Below, in pieces: positions 51,280 to 60,331 of a stretch of DNA of 64,000 nt. The stretch spans positions 1 through 64,000 of the forward strand of contig CABUUK010000003.1 in the NCBI GenBank assembly GCA_902494765.1. Reading direction: 5' to 3'. Numbering within the stretch: position 1 is the stretch's first letter; each line of letters opens with the position of its first letter. The position numbers and the translations under genes were made by a program. This stretch comes from an uncultured Collinsella sp. (GTDB taxonomy: Bacteria > Actinomycetota > Coriobacteriia > Coriobacteriales > Coriobacteriaceae). A model generated the notes under the pieces. That model made no database searches. It saw only the letters and a program-made list of their open reading frames with translations, and was not told where the DNA came from.

Positions 51280-51963
51280 TTACGCCCTTGCTTGCTCAAT
51301 CTGCCCGATGAGCCAATCGCACCAGGCATCCATGCCCTCGCCCTTGCGCGCGCTCACGGCAAACCGCGGCGCCTGCGGATTGAGGTCATCGAGTGTCTTA
51401 GTATACCTATCCATGTCAAAATCGAAAGCCGGGGCCACGTCAACCTTGTTGAGCAGCTGCGCGCCGGCGTGTTGGAAGATGCCCGGGTACTTGATGGGCT
51501 TGTCGTCGCCCTCGGGCACCGAGAGGATCATGATGGACAGGTTCTCGCCCAGGTCAAAGTCGACTGGGCAGACCAGGTTGCCCACATTTTCGATAAAGAT
51601 GACGTCGATGTTATCGAGCCCAACGGCCTGGTCGAACGCGTCAACGGCCTCCATGATCATGTTGCCCTCGAGGTGGCACAGGCCGCCCGTGTTGATTTGG
51701 ATGGCGGGCATGCCGGCTTCCTTCATGGTGATGGCGTCGACGTCCGAGGCGATGTCGCCCTCGATGACGGCGCAGCGCAAGCCGGCCTTGTCGCGCAGGC
51801 GCTCGTTGGTGCCCAGAATCGTAGTGGTCTTGCCCGAGCCGGGGCTCGACAGCACATTGATCACATAGGTGCCTGTCTCTTTAAATCGCTGTCGCAGCTG
51901 ATCTGCCAGGCGCTCATTGCGCGACAGAATTGGCGATGCGATATCAATCGTTTTCTCGGCCAT
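51280..51963 (-). CDS. hypB: hydrogenase nickel incorporation GTPase
   Basis: The 227-residue SIMIBI GTPase has P-loop VLSSPGSGKTT, EGDIASDVDA, and the metal site Cys-His in TGGLCHLEGNM, then FIENVGNLVCP and LNKVDVAP. The N-terminal His-rich or CxxCGC segment of some HypB proteins is absent. AAGGAG precedes the start. It loads nickel with HypA for a NiFe hydrogenase or urease. No hydrogenase structural gene is in the window. Confidence 0.93.
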   Translation of the reverse strand: MAEKTIDIASPILSRNERLADQLRQRFKETGTYVINVLSSPGSGKTTTILGTNERLRDKAGLRCAVIEGDIASDVDAITMKEAGMPAIQINTGGLCHLEGNMIMEAVDAFDQAVGLDNIDVIFIENVGNLVCPVDFDLGENLSIMILSVPEGDDKPIKYPGIFQHAGAQLLNKVDVAPAFDFDMDRYTKTLDDLNPQAPRFAVSARKGEGMDAWCDWLIGQIEQARA

Positions 51964-52017
51964 ACTCGGCGCTCCTTACTTCTACCATTTATACCCCGTC
52001 CCCAGGTTGCTGGCGGG

Positions 52018-52374
52018 CTAATCGTCGGGGGTCTCGATCTCGATACTGGCGATGTCGAGCTCGCGGCCGTGCAGCAGACGCACGTTGGCGCCGCCACACT
52101 GGGGACAGCGGCAATGGAAGCGGTCGTGCTCAAAGACCTCGTCGCAGTCCAGGCACTCGCTTTGTGGATGGACTTCCTCCACAGCAAGCTCGCAGCCGCG
52201 CGTGAGCGGGTCCTCGTCGCGAAACGTCTCCCAGGCAAAGTCGAGCGCCTCGCGCACGACCTCGGTCATATCCCCGATACGCAGCGTCACCAAAACGGCG
52301 CGCGAGGCCCCCGCCCCACGCGCCGCGCGAATCACTGTATCGAGTATGCCGTTGACAATGCCAACTTCGTGCAT
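52018..52374 (-). CDS. hypA: hydrogenase maturation nickel chaperone
   Basis: The 118-residue protein begins MHEVGIVNGIL, where the His2 binds nickel. The zinc site is CLDCDEVF...CRCPQCG. The C-terminus is normal. It starts 6 bases after the tatC stop and is followed by hypB. The pairing with tatBC suggests export of a matured hydrogenase, which is inference. Confidence 0.93.
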   Translation of the reverse strand: MHEVGIVNGILDTVIRAARGAGASRAVLVTLRIGDMTEVVREALDFAWETFRDEDPLTRGCELAVEEVHPQSECLDCDEVFEHDRFHCRCPQCGGANVRLLHGRELDIASIEIETPDD

Positions 52375-52380
52375 ACCGTT

Positions 52381-53172
52381 TTACTCCTCGTCGTCCTCGT
52401 CGTCCGAGAACAGGTCCAGACGGCTCACAAACAAGCCCTCCTTGCCCTCGCGCGCGGTAATGACCACACGGGCGATGGCGAGCGAAATCTCGTAGAGCGA
52501 GAGCAGGGCGCCATACATGAGACCCAGCGTAACGGGCGAGCCGTCGGGCGTGATCACAGCCGAACCCACGAGCAGGCCAACGTATACATAACGCCAGGCA
52601 CCGCGGAAAGCAGCGTAGGACACGATGTGGAAGACGGACAGATAGAAGATGATGAGCGGCAGCTCAAACGCCACGCCAAAGCCGATCATAAAGAGCAGCT
52701 CCATGTTGACGTAGTTCTCCAGATCGGGCAGTGCCGTAGCGACGGCCGAGGTCTCGCCGATGAGCCACTCAAAGCCCGCAGGAATGATGATGAAGTAGCA
52801 GAAGATGGCACCCAGGAAGAACAGCACCGTCGAGGCGAGCACCGTGGGCACGACCCACTTGCGCTCGTTGGGGCGAAGCGCCGGCAGGAAAAACGCCAGA
52901 ATCTGCCAGATGATCATGGGCGTGCACATGACCACGGCCATCTTGATGGCCAGCGAGAAGCGCAAGCCAAAGCCGCCGAGCGTGGTAGTGATGTAGAACT
53001 TACCGTCCGGCACAAAGGAGCGGATGGGATCTTCCAGGATGTCGAGCACCACAGGCGTGGCGAAATACAGCACGATAGCGGCGGCGAACACCGACACGAC
53101 CACGATGGTCAGGCGGCGACGGAGCTCTCCCAGGTGATCGAAGAGCGGCATACGCGCAGGTCCGATAGGCAT
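52381..53172 (-). CDS. tatC: Sec-independent protein translocase TatC
   Basis: The 263-residue protein has six membrane segments and the N-terminal MPLFDHLGELRRRLTIVVV with the conserved HL(G/E)ELRRR. Later segments include PALRPNERKWVVPTVLASTVLFFLGAIFCYFII and FGVAFELPLIIFYLS. It recognises twin-arginine signal peptides. The start overlaps the tatB stop by one base (TAATG). The C-terminus is acidic (DDEDDEE). Confidence 0.94.
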   Translation of the reverse strand: MPIGPARMPLFDHLGELRRRLTIVVVSVFAAAIVLYFATPVVLDILEDPIRSFVPDGKFYITTTLGGFGLRFSLAIKMAVVMCTPMIIWQILAFFLPALRPNERKWVVPTVLASTVLFFLGAIFCYFIIIPAGFEWLIGETSAVATALPDLENYVNMELLFMIGFGVAFELPLIIFYLSVFHIVSYAAFRGAWRYVYVGLLVGSAVITPDGSPVTLGLMYGALLSLYEISLAIARVVITAREGKEGLFVSRLDLFSDDEDDEE

Positions 53173-53750
53173 TACTCATCGCCTCCCTTCGGGGCGTCGG
53201 CGGCAGCGGCGTCGTCCTCGGCCTCGAGCTCGCGAGCGAGCTGGTCGACGACAGCCTTGCGCTTACGGGGACGACGGGCGTAGAGGTCAGCCGTCGTGGG
53301 CTCTGCCGGCTCGGGCTCGGGCTCCGGCTCTGCAGCAGGCTCGGGCTCGGCTGCGGCAGCAGCAGGCTCGGCCTTGGCGGGCTCGGCCTCACCAGCAGCG
53401 CCTTCGTCCTCGGTGGCACCCTCGCTCGCGGCCTTCTCGGCGGCAAGGCGGGCACGGCGCTCGGCAAAGGTCTCCTTCTTTGCGGGCGCAGCCGTCTCGA
53501 CGGTATCCTCGTCCGCATCGGAATCATCATCGACGGCAGCCTTCTTGGGCTTGACCGGGGCCGACGCGGCTTCGCTTACCGGATCGATGATCTCGGACTG
53601 AACAACGGCCGTCATCTTTTCCTGCGTCTCGCGGAACTGACGGATGGCACGGCCGATCGTGCGGCCCATCTGCGGGAGCTTATCCGGGCCAAACAGCAAA
53701 AAGCCGAAGACCACGATGATTGCCAGCTCACCCTCTCCAATACCAAACAC
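53172..53750 (-). CDS. Tat translocase TatA/TatB-type subunit
   Basis: About 192 residues. A single helix near the N-terminus (LAIIVVFGFLLFGPDKLPQMGRTIGRA) has the FGP and amphipathic segment of TatA/TatB, followed by a long Ala/Glu/Pro-rich tail and a basic C-terminus. The GTG at 53750 (VFGIGEG) is chosen because GGAGG lies five bases upstream. Length and tail favour TatB. Only one TatA/B gene is visible here. Confidence 0.85.
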   Translation of the reverse strand: MFGIGEGELAIIVVFGFLLFGPDKLPQMGRTIGRAIRQFRETQEKMTAVVQSEIIDPVSEAASAPVKPKKAAVDDDSDADEDTVETAAPAKKETFAERRARLAAEKAASEGATEDEGAAGEAEPAKAEPAAAAAEPEPAAEPEPEPEPAEPTTADLYARRPRKRKAVVDQLARELEAEDDAAAADAPKGGDE

Positions 53751-53903
53751 ACATACCTCCAAGGCTCGATGTGAGTCGAGCCCGCACCGCGCCATTCGGC
53801 CGGAACTCGTCTATTCATTCGGTCAAGTATAGCGCCCGGACGCCAAAACGTCCGAGCGCATCACAAACATATGCCAAACGGCACGCCCTTTTGGGGGCAA
53901 AGA

Positions 53904-54218
53904 TTATGCCGCCGTGATCGAAATCTCCTGGTCGACGCCCAGCAGCTGAACCACGCGCATCACCTGGGGCTGCACATTAGTGCAGCTAAAGCGCTTACCG
54001 TGGTCGACCGCGTGGTGCGCGGCGCCCACGAGCACGCCAATGCCCGTCGAATCGATGTAGCTCACCTGGGCAAAATCGAGCTCAACGGCCTCAGTGGGCT
54101 GCTCGAGCGCCAGGTCGATAGCATTGCGCAGGCTATCGGCGTTAGAGATATCGATCTCGCCGGTTACCTTAATGGTGTAGATCTCCGGCGTGGGGTTGGT
54201 GGAAATACCCAAATCCAT
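53904..54218 (-). CDS. STAS-domain anti-anti-sigma factor
   Basis: The 104-residue STAS protein has EIYTIKVTGEIDISNADSL, the phosphorylatable Ser in SYIDSTGIGVLV and a C-terminal helical end. Proteins of this kind free sigma factors from anti-sigma kinases. No kinase or sigma gene is adjacent. It lies between tatB and the aminotransferase gene in the same direction. Confidence 0.88.
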   Translation of the reverse strand: MDLGISTNPTPEIYTIKVTGEIDISNADSLRNAIDLALEQPTEAVELDFAQVSYIDSTGIGVLVGAAHHAVDHGKRFSCTNVQPQVMRVVQLLGVDQEISITAA

Positions 54219-54284
54219 GTATACGCTCCTTTACGTATCGAAAGTGCGGATAGTACTGGGCGCGGACTTACGGGGCCCTAGGCG

Positions 54285-55589
54285 TTAGGCGCGCTCGGCA
54301 CGAGCAAGCTCGGCAGCGACAAGCTTAACGGCCAGCACCAGCACGTCGAGCGCGGCCTCCAGGTCATCGACCGTGGGATAGCTCGGCGCGATGCGGATGT
54401 TGGTGTCGCGCGGATCCTTGCCATAAGGCCAGGTAGCACCAGCCGGCGTAAGCTTGACGCCCAGGTCGGCACAAAGCGCTGCGACCTTTTGGGCCGAGCC
54501 CTCGGGACCATCAAAGCTCACAAAGTAGCCGCCGCGGGGATGCGTCCAAGTGGCGCAACCCGTATCGCCCAGGCCCTCGGTGAGCTTACGCTCAACGGCC
54601 TCAAAGCGCGGGCGCAGGAACTCGGCATGCTTTTTCATGTGCTCCTTGACCGCCTCGATGGTGGGAAGGAAGCGCACGTGGCGCAGCTGGTTGAGCTTGT
54701 CGGCGCTGATGAGGCCGGCCTTCAGGCGCTTGGAGAACTCGGCGATGACCGCGGGGCTCGCACCGATGAAGCCGATGCCGGCGCCCGGGAAGGTAATCTT
54801 GGACGTCGAGGCAAAAGCCACCACGCGGTCCTCGGTGCCCGCCGCGCGAGCGAGGTCGAAGATATTGGCGAGCTCGTCGGTCTCGTCGTACAGGTCGTGC
54901 ACGCAGTAGGCGTTGTCCCAGAAGATGCGGAAATCGGGCGCGGCCGTGGGCATCTCGACCAGGCGACGCACGGTGTCCTCGCTAAAGGTGATGCCCGTGG
55001 GGTTGGAATACTTGGGCACGCACCAGATGCCCTTGATGGAGTCGTCGGCGGCAACCAGACGCTCGACCTCGTCCATGTCGGGGCCGTTGTCGGTCATCGC
55101 GACGGGGACATTCTCGATACCCAGGTCGGCGGTGATGCCAAAGTGACGGTCGTAGCCGGGAACAGGGCACAGGAACTTGACTTTCTTGCCGTCGTGCGCG
55201 GCCTCGTAAGCCTCCCAAGGCTCGCTGCCGCACGAACCGCAGCGCCAAAACATGCCGGCGATATCGTGCTCGATCAGAAGGCTCGACGAACCCAGTACGA
55301 GCGTCTGCTCGGCAGGGCAACCCAGGAACTCCCCCGCCAGCTTGCGTGCCGAGGGAATGCCCTCAAAGCAACCGTAGTTTGAGCAGTCGACGTTGCCGTC
55401 GTGCAGATCGGCATCGGCATTGAGGATATCGAGCATGGGTCGAGAGATGTCCACCTGGGAGGGCGACGGCTTGCCGCGGGCCATGTCGAGCGCCAGGCCC
55501 TTGGCCTTGACCTCGGCGACCTCGGCTTTGAGCGCCTCGATGGCGGCATCGAGTTCGGTGGTTTCCATCTTCTGGTAGATCGTCTGCAT
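54285..55589 (-). CDS. class I/II aminotransferase (aspartate aminotransferase-like)
   Basis: The 434-residue PLP enzyme has PCSRPMLDI-like N-terminus, CSNYGCFEGIPSARKLAGEFLG, the tyrosine/Asp site WDNAYCVHD and the PLP lysine in ASTSKITFPGAG. It matches the unusual long Asp aminotransferase group (PF12897-like) rather than AspC. It begins MQTIYQKMETTE. It probably provides aspartate or glutamate transamination. A small gene follows on the opposite strand. Confidence 0.85.
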   Translation of the reverse strand: MQTIYQKMETTELDAAIEALKAEVAEVKAKGLALDMARGKPSPSQVDISRPMLDILNADADLHDGNVDCSNYGCFEGIPSARKLAGEFLGCPAEQTLVLGSSSLLIEHDIAGMFWRCGSCGSEPWEAYEAAHDGKKVKFLCPVPGYDRHFGITADLGIENVPVAMTDNGPDMDEVERLVAADDSIKGIWCVPKYSNPTGITFSEDTVRRLVEMPTAAPDFRIFWDNAYCVHDLYDETDELANIFDLARAAGTEDRVVAFASTSKITFPGAGIGFIGASPAVIAEFSKRLKAGLISADKLNQLRHVRFLPTIEAVKEHMKKHAEFLRPRFEAVERKLTEGLGDTGCATWTHPRGGYFVSFDGPEGSAQKVAALCADLGVKLTPAGATWPYGKDPRDTNIRIAPSYPTVDDLEAALDVLVLAVKLVAAELARAERA

Positions 55590-55738
55590 GGGTGCGACCT
55601 TTCGCGAAGCGGGACGTTGCAGTTCGTCTAAGTATAGACCGCCACCGCCGCAACGGCATGAAGCCGTGATAGATTAAGTTCATCGCAATGAATTATGAAT
55701 CGCCGCGCATGCCGGCGTGGGGCGCCCAAGGAGGCACT

Positions 55739-55993
55739 ATGGAATACGGATCGTTCCAGGCCGAGGAATTCGGCGACCTGCAGCGCCTGGTCGACGGGCT
55801 GTTTTACGACCGCCGCGCCATCGACCGCCTGGATCTCATCGTACAGGCCGAGATCTTGGACCTGGCGCCCGATCTCATGGAAATCGTCAACCTGCTACCG
55901 CCCGGCTATTACGACCGCCAGTCACTTTGCGACCAGCTCAACTCCGCCTTGGCCGCCCACGGCTGGGGCGCCGTCTACGGCACCGTGGAATAA
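55739..55993 (+). CDS. small conserved protein of unknown function
   Basis: 84 residues from an ATG preceded by GGAGG at four bases. It is helical and acidic, with DRLDLIVQAEILDLAPDLMEIVNLLPPGYYDRQSLCDQLNSALAAHGWG. No motif is recognised. The strong ribosome-binding site and good codon use support a real gene. It is followed by a REP repeat and a bidirectional terminator. Confidence 0.75.
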   Translation: MEYGSFQAEEFGDLQRLVDGLFYDRRAIDRLDLIVQAEILDLAPDLMEIVNLLPPGYYDRQSLCDQLNSALAAHGWGAVYGTVE

Positions 55994-55995
55994 AC

Positions 55996-56025
55996 CTAGT
56001 CATTTAAGAACGTCCCCATTGACTA
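55996..56025. repeat. REP-like palindromic repeat, copy 4
   Basis: CTAGTCATTTAAGAACGTCC and CCATTGACTA, with one arm mismatch. It lies just after the small gene's stop, like the other copies placed at gene 3' ends. Confidence 0.75.
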
Positions 56026-56062
56026 AAACGCCGCTTGTGATGGTGTCCACAGGCGGCGTTTT
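56025..56062. terminator. bidirectional terminator
   Basis: AAAACGCCGCTTGTG pairs with CACAGGCGGCGTTTT with one mismatch. It serves the small gene (+) and nhaA (-). Confidence 0.8.
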
Positions 56063-56079
56063 CAAACTTGTATATGCTT

Positions 56080-57438
56080 TTACTTGTCTTTGGGCGCGGG
56101 GTGTTTGCAGACCACGCTCATGTAGATCATACCGAGCACGGCAGCGGTGACCGAACCGGCAAGGATGGCGGCCTTGGCGGCCAGGACCTCAAACTGGGCC
56201 GTCGGGAAGGCAAGGCCGCTGATGAGGATCGACATGGTGAAGCCGATGCCGCCCAGAATGCCCACACCGGCAATCATGTGCCAGTTGACATTGTGCGGCA
56301 GCTCGCAGACCCTAAACTTAACCAGGGCAAACGTCATGCCAAAGATACCAATCGGCTTGCCCAGCAGCATGCCAAAGTACACGCCGAGCGTCACCGGATC
56401 GGTGAGCAGCGTGCTCATGTCCACGCCCACTAGGCGAACCTGTGCGTTCACGAACGCAAAGATCGGCAGAATCACAAAGTTGACCGGCGTGGAGATCAGA
56501 CGCTCCATGCGGATGAGCGGCGGGGTCACGCGGTGCATGACGCGCTCGACCCTGGTGGTCGAGACGGTAAAGTCATGCTGGCCCAAGATGTGCGCCTCGT
56601 CGTCGTAGCGGTCATCGAGCAGCGGCAGGCACTCGCCCAACCAATCGGTGAGGCTATCGAGCTTGACGCCGCACTTGGCCGGGATGGTAAAGGCCAAGAT
56701 GACGCCGGCAAGCGTGGCATGTACGCCGCTCTTGAACATGCAGAACCACAACAGCAGACCCAGTACCGAATACGGGGCAAGGCGGTAATGCTGCGTCTTG
56801 TTGAGCCACACGAGCGCGCAGGTCACAAGCGCAGCGGCGCCCAACCAAAACGGATTGGGGCTCTGACCGTAGAAGATGGCGATGGCGGCGATGGAGATAA
56901 GGTCGTCGGCGATGGCGAGCGTCGAGAAGAACACGCGCACGCCGTTGGGCACGCGGTTGCCCAAAAGCGACAGCACGCCCAGCGCAAAGGCAATATCGGT
57001 TGCCATGGGGATGGCCCAACCGTTGCGGGCGCCGGTATGGTTAAAGATCAGGTAGATGCAGGCGGGAACGACGACGCCGCCCACGGCCGCCAGCATGGGA
57101 AGCATGGCCTGACGCGGATTCTTGAGCTCGCCGACCGTCATCTCGTACTTAAGCTCAATGCCCACCAACAAAAAGAAAATCGCCATGAGGAAGTCGTTGA
57201 CGAAAAGCTCAACGGTAAGACCGGCCGTAAGGTTGCCCAGACCCACATACAGCGGGGTCTCCAAAAAGTGATGGATGGCCTCGTAGGCATCGGTATTGGC
57301 GCAAATGACGGCGGCGATGGCGGCGATGACCATAACCGCGGCGGAAATCGTGCCGTTCTCGGCGATGCGCTCCCAAATGTCGTGGCGTTCAAAGCGCTTG
57401 CGCTCACGGACGTTGAACAGCTGCTCGGTTGCTGCCAT
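56080..57438 (-). CDS. nhaA: Na+/H+ antiporter NhaA
   Basis: The 452-residue inner-membrane antiporter has the twin aspartates in STLAIADDLISIAAIAIFY, GLGNLTAGLTVELFVNDFLMAIFFLLVGIELKYE, and MATDIAFALGVLSLLG. It exports sodium in exchange for protons at alkaline pH. The N-terminal ~20 residues (NVRERKRFERHDI) are an extra cytoplasmic segment. It is a single-gene unit. Confidence 0.93.
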   Translation of the reverse strand: MAATEQLFNVRERKRFERHDIWERIAENGTISAAVMVIAAIAAVICANTDAYEAIHHFLETPLYVGLGNLTAGLTVELFVNDFLMAIFFLLVGIELKYEMTVGELKNPRQAMLPMLAAVGGVVVPACIYLIFNHTGARNGWAIPMATDIAFALGVLSLLGNRVPNGVRVFFSTLAIADDLISIAAIAIFYGQSPNPFWLGAAALVTCALVWLNKTQHYRLAPYSVLGLLLWFCMFKSGVHATLAGVILAFTIPAKCGVKLDSLTDWLGECLPLLDDRYDDEAHILGQHDFTVSTTRVERVMHRVTPPLIRMERLISTPVNFVILPIFAFVNAQVRLVGVDMSTLLTDPVTLGVYFGMLLGKPIGIFGMTFALVKFRVCELPHNVNWHMIAGVGILGGIGFTMSILISGLAFPTAQFEVLAAKAAILAGSVTAAVLGMIYMSVVCKHPAPKDK

Positions 57439-57650
57439 GGGCGGCTCCTTTCACGGGAAAGCTCCCGTCTTAAAAAAGCACGGCCCGCCCAAGTGGCGGC
57501 GCCGCGCTCTAACGTATTACGCTTGCATCTAGCCTACCCTGCACGACAAGCACGCAGGCGTGGCCGAAAAGCGGAACCACAGGTTGAACATTATTTGCTC
57601 AACGGCACGGGCACGCCTGTCCAAGAGACGACGCGGCGCATGCACAAAAA

Positions 57651-57685
57651 ACGACCGGAGCGCGGGGCGTCCGCGATCCGGTCGT
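57651..57685 (-). terminator. terminator after ppaC
   Basis: ACGACCGGA (57651-57659) pairs with TCCGGTCGT (57677-57685), followed by TTTTTTG on the minus strand. Confidence 0.85.
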
Positions 57686-57704
57686 GGCGTTCGGTCAACT
57701 AAAC

Positions 57705-58628
57705 CTAGCAGGCGGCCATGATGGGGGCAGCGACCTGCTTCTTACGGGAGAGGACGCCCGGCATCCAGACGCCGTCGTGCTCGTCGGCAATGCCCAGGCC
57801 CTTCTGAGCAGCCTCGGTCTCGCCCTCGAGCAGGACCTGCGAGCCCTCCTCCATGATATCGGTGATGCACAGGACAATGCCGTCAGCACCCTTCTCGGCG
57901 GCGTAGGCGCGCATGGCCTCGCGGATCTCGTCAATCATGCCGAGTGCGCGGGTCTTGTCGACAGTCTCGTACTGGCCGATGAGCAGCTTCTTGCCGGCGG
58001 GCTCGAACATCTTGATGTCGTTGCCGACCATCTCGGCTGCGGTGAAGGAGCCGGACGGACGGGTAAGGAAGACCTCCATGCCAAACTTGACCGGGTCGAC
58101 GCCCACCTGCTCGCCGAGCTTGGCGGCGACGGCGCGGTCGACATCGGTGGTGGTGGGGCTCTTGAGCATGAGCGTGTCGGTCATCATGGCCGAGAGCAGC
58201 AGCTTGGCCTGGACATCGGAAAGCTCAACGCCGAGCACGCCGGCGAGCTTGGTGACGATGGTGCAGCTGGAGCCCCAGGGCAGGCAGATGTAGTGCAGCG
58301 GGCCGGCGGTCTCGAAGTCGCCGATGCGGTGATGGTCGACAACACCAAAGACCGTGGCGTCCTTAAGGCCGGCGACGGACTGGGCGGACTCGTTGTGGTC
58401 GGTGAGGACGACGAGCTGACCGGCCTCGACGGACTCGATCACGCGGGGCTCGGCAATGCCGGCATCGGCGAGCAGCTTGGCGGACTCGGCCGGAAGCTGG
58501 CCCAGAGCGCAAGCCTCGTAGGTGTTGCCGGCATACTCAACCTGGTTGAGCAGCTGGGACAGGACGACGGCACTCATGATGGCGTCGTTATCGGGGTTCT
58601 GGTGACCAAAGACAAGAACGTTTGCCAT
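57705..58628 (-). CDS. ppaC: manganese-dependent inorganic pyrophosphatase (DHH family)
   Basis: The 307-residue enzyme hydrolyses pyrophosphate. N-terminal metal motifs are VFGHQNPDNDAIMSA, the DHH motif in FGVVDHHRIGDF and the second His cluster. The C-terminal DHHA2 domain contains RPSGSFTAAEMVGNDIK and the phosphate-binding RKKQV. No CBS regulatory domain is inserted. The start follows GGAG. It is an essential housekeeping enzyme. Confidence 0.93.
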   Translation of the reverse strand: MANVLVFGHQNPDNDAIMSAVVLSQLLNQVEYAGNTYEACALGQLPAESAKLLADAGIAEPRVIESVEAGQLVVLTDHNESAQSVAGLKDATVFGVVDHHRIGDFETAGPLHYICLPWGSSCTIVTKLAGVLGVELSDVQAKLLLSAMMTDTLMLKSPTTTDVDRAVAAKLGEQVGVDPVKFGMEVFLTRPSGSFTAAEMVGNDIKMFEPAGKKLLIGQYETVDKTRALGMIDEIREAMRAYAAEKGADGIVLCITDIMEEGSQVLLEGETEAAQKGLGIADEHDGVWMPGVLSRKKQVAAPIMAAC

Positions 58629-58731
58629 GGATATCCTCCACTTGATATGTGTACTTGGACGTAGCTATGGTAGCACGCTGGCGCCGAGCCTTCGCAGACG
58701 GAAGGGGCACGGCATATTTTGGGGCAGGCAT

Positions 58732-58785
58732 GGGGGCCAAGTCTGTCCCTTTTGCACCGTGTTGGTGCAAAGCAACTTGACCCCC
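58732..58785. repeat. REP-type nested palindrome near glucokinase 3' end
   Basis: GGGGGCCAAGT (58732-58742) pairs with ACTTGACCCCC (58775-58785), and an inner TTGCACC/GGTGCAA helix is nested within. It lies between ppaC and the glucokinase stop. Confidence 0.65.
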
Positions 58786-58794
58786 TTGCAGCAG

Positions 58795-59748
58795 CTATTT
58801 ACCGGCGGCGCGCAGGGCCACGTAGGCGGCACCGATGATGCCGGCGTCGTTTCCGAGCGAAGCGACCTTTATGGGCGTCTCGCGCGAGGCGGAAAGCGCG
58901 TAGCGCTGGAAATGCTCGCGAACGGCGTCAAGGTAGACATCGGCCGAAGCGGACGCGCCGCCACCGATCAGGAACATCTCGGGGTCGACCACGTTGGCGA
59001 TAAGCGCCAGGGCGCGGCCAAGGTAGTCGGCCATGGTGTCGGCTGCGGCCAGCGCAAGCTTGTCGCCCTCGCGGCAGGCCTGGAACACGTCCTTGGAATC
59101 GGAGGGACCGGTGAGCTCGATGGGCTCGACGCCCGCCTTCTTGCACTCGGCCAGGTAATTGCTCACCACGCCGGTGGCACTGGAATACTGCTCCAGGTGG
59201 CCATGGCCGCCGCAGCCGCAGGTGCGCTCCTCGGCCGGGTTCAGGCACATGTGGCCAATCTCGCCGCCGGCACCCACAACGCCCGACACAACGTCGCCGT
59301 TAACGATAACGCCGCCGCCTACGCCGGTGCCGATCGTAACCATCACCACGTTCTGCACGCCCTTGGCAGAACCGAGCCAGGCCTCGCCCATGGCAGCGGC
59401 GTTGGCATCGTTCTCATACTTAACGACCGCATCAGGGCAGTGCTCCTGGATGGCGATCTTGAGCTCGGGCAGGTTAATGGCAATGTTGGCCTTGACCTTG
59501 GCATCGCCCGACGCCGGGATGGGGCACGGAACGGCCAGGCCAATGCCTGCCACAAAGGCGCGCGGAATCTGCGCCTTAGCGACCACCTGGTCGATAGCCT
59601 CGGTCACCGCGGCAAAGCCCGCAGCGTCAACGATGGGAGGCGTGGGCACGCTGGCCTTGGCCAGCAGATTTCCGTCCTCGTCGAACAGGCCCTCCTTAAC
59701 CGAAGTGCCGCCGACGTCGATGCCGATGTAGTACTGCTTGGGTTCCAT
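58795..59748 (-). CDS. glk: ROK-family glucokinase
   Basis: The 317-residue enzyme phosphorylates glucose at C6. Motifs are YIGIDVGGTSVKEGLFDEDG (ATP), the catalytic Asp in KYENDANAAAMGE, and the zinc region EERTCGCGGHGHLEQY. There the canonical third Cys (CxCGxxGC) is His. The ATG at 59748 follows AGGTGGG. It uses the free glucose released by the upstream phospho-beta-glucosidase. A terminator-like hairpin separates it from the PTS genes. Confidence 0.88.
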   Translation of the reverse strand: MEPKQYYIGIDVGGTSVKEGLFDEDGNLLAKASVPTPPIVDAAGFAAVTEAIDQVVAKAQIPRAFVAGIGLAVPCPIPASGDAKVKANIAINLPELKIAIQEHCPDAVVKYENDANAAAMGEAWLGSAKGVQNVVMVTIGTGVGGGVIVNGDVVSGVVGAGGEIGHMCLNPAEERTCGCGGHGHLEQYSSATGVVSNYLAECKKAGVEPIELTGPSDSKDVFQACREGDKLALAAADTMADYLGRALALIANVVDPEMFLIGGGASASADVYLDAVREHFQRYALSASRETPIKVASLGNDAGIIGAAYVALRAAGK

Positions 59749-59802
59749 GGGGGCCCACCTTTCTCGTTTAAACATTGCCTGTATGGTACCGCTCCCAAAG
59801 CA

Positions 59803-59846
59803 AAAACCTACCAAAAAGGGACAGGTTTGTTTTGGCAGGTTTTATC
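59803..59846. repeat. palindrome of the AACCTGCCAAAAC group
   Basis: AAAACCTACCAAAA and TTTTGGCAGGTTTT flank AGGGACAGGTTTG. A related but longer inverted repeat is at 63696. Confidence 0.65.
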
Positions 59847-59902
59847 TGGGGTAACGCAATTGGCTGCCCAACAGGCCGCGCAAGACCATCCCCAAAAATA
59901 AA

Positions 59903-59931
59903 GGCGCCGGGAGGCGGAGGCTCCCGGCGCC
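59903..59931 (-). terminator. terminator after the IIA gene
   Basis: GGCGCCGGGAG (59903-59913) pairs with CTCCCGGCGCC (59921-59931). The minus strand continues TTTATTTTTGG. Confidence 0.85.
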
Positions 59932-59989
59932 CGTCAAAGGGACTATGTTGTCTGTTGGACCGCACGGTCCGTCGCGGCGATAACGCCGA

Positions 59990-60322
59990 CTAGGCCTGAA
60001 GTGCCTGCAGCTGCTTGTGAACCTCGATGAGCTCCGTCGCCATGACGCGCATGGTCTCGGTGCCGGCCATCTGGTCCTCGGCATGCAGCAAAATCAACGG
60101 GGCCTCGCCGTTACGTTCGCCGTTGGCCTCCTTCTTCAGAAGCCCCATGTGAACATCGTGGCCACCGTTATAGGCCTCGTCGCCCTGCTTGATAAGCTCC
60201 TCGGCGGCGTCAAAATCGCCCTCCTTGGCCTTTTGCACGGCATTGATGTACACGCTCTTGGCGGTACCGACGTAGCTGATGATCTCAAAGCAGGTCATCT
60301 GCAGTTCGTTCATATCCTCCAT
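59990..60322 (-). CDS. celC: PTS lactose/cellobiose-family IIA (celC-like)
   Basis: A 110-residue IIA. The phosphorylated His is H80 in LILLHAEDQM and the metal-ligand Asp is D83. ATG at 60322 lies nine bases after the IIB stop; an upstream GTG at 60331 and the ATG at 60313 (MNELQ) are alternatives. It forms a PTS with the separate IIB and IIC genes upstream, unlike the fused EIICB of the left cluster. Confidence 0.88.
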   Translation of the reverse strand: MEDMNELQMTCFEIISYVGTAKSVYINAVQKAKEGDFDAAEELIKQGDEAYNGGHDVHMGLLKKEANGERNGEAPLILLHAEDQMAGTETMRVMATELIEVHKQLQALQA

Positions 60323-60331
60323 GCAGAGCAC

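Noticed and set aside
48583..53283. A 1,566-codon open frame on the plus strand over the topoisomerase, hypBA and tatCB genes
   Set aside because: All five opposite-strand genes have clear conserved motifs. The long frame is the usual by-product of GC-rich codon bias and has no recognisable domain.
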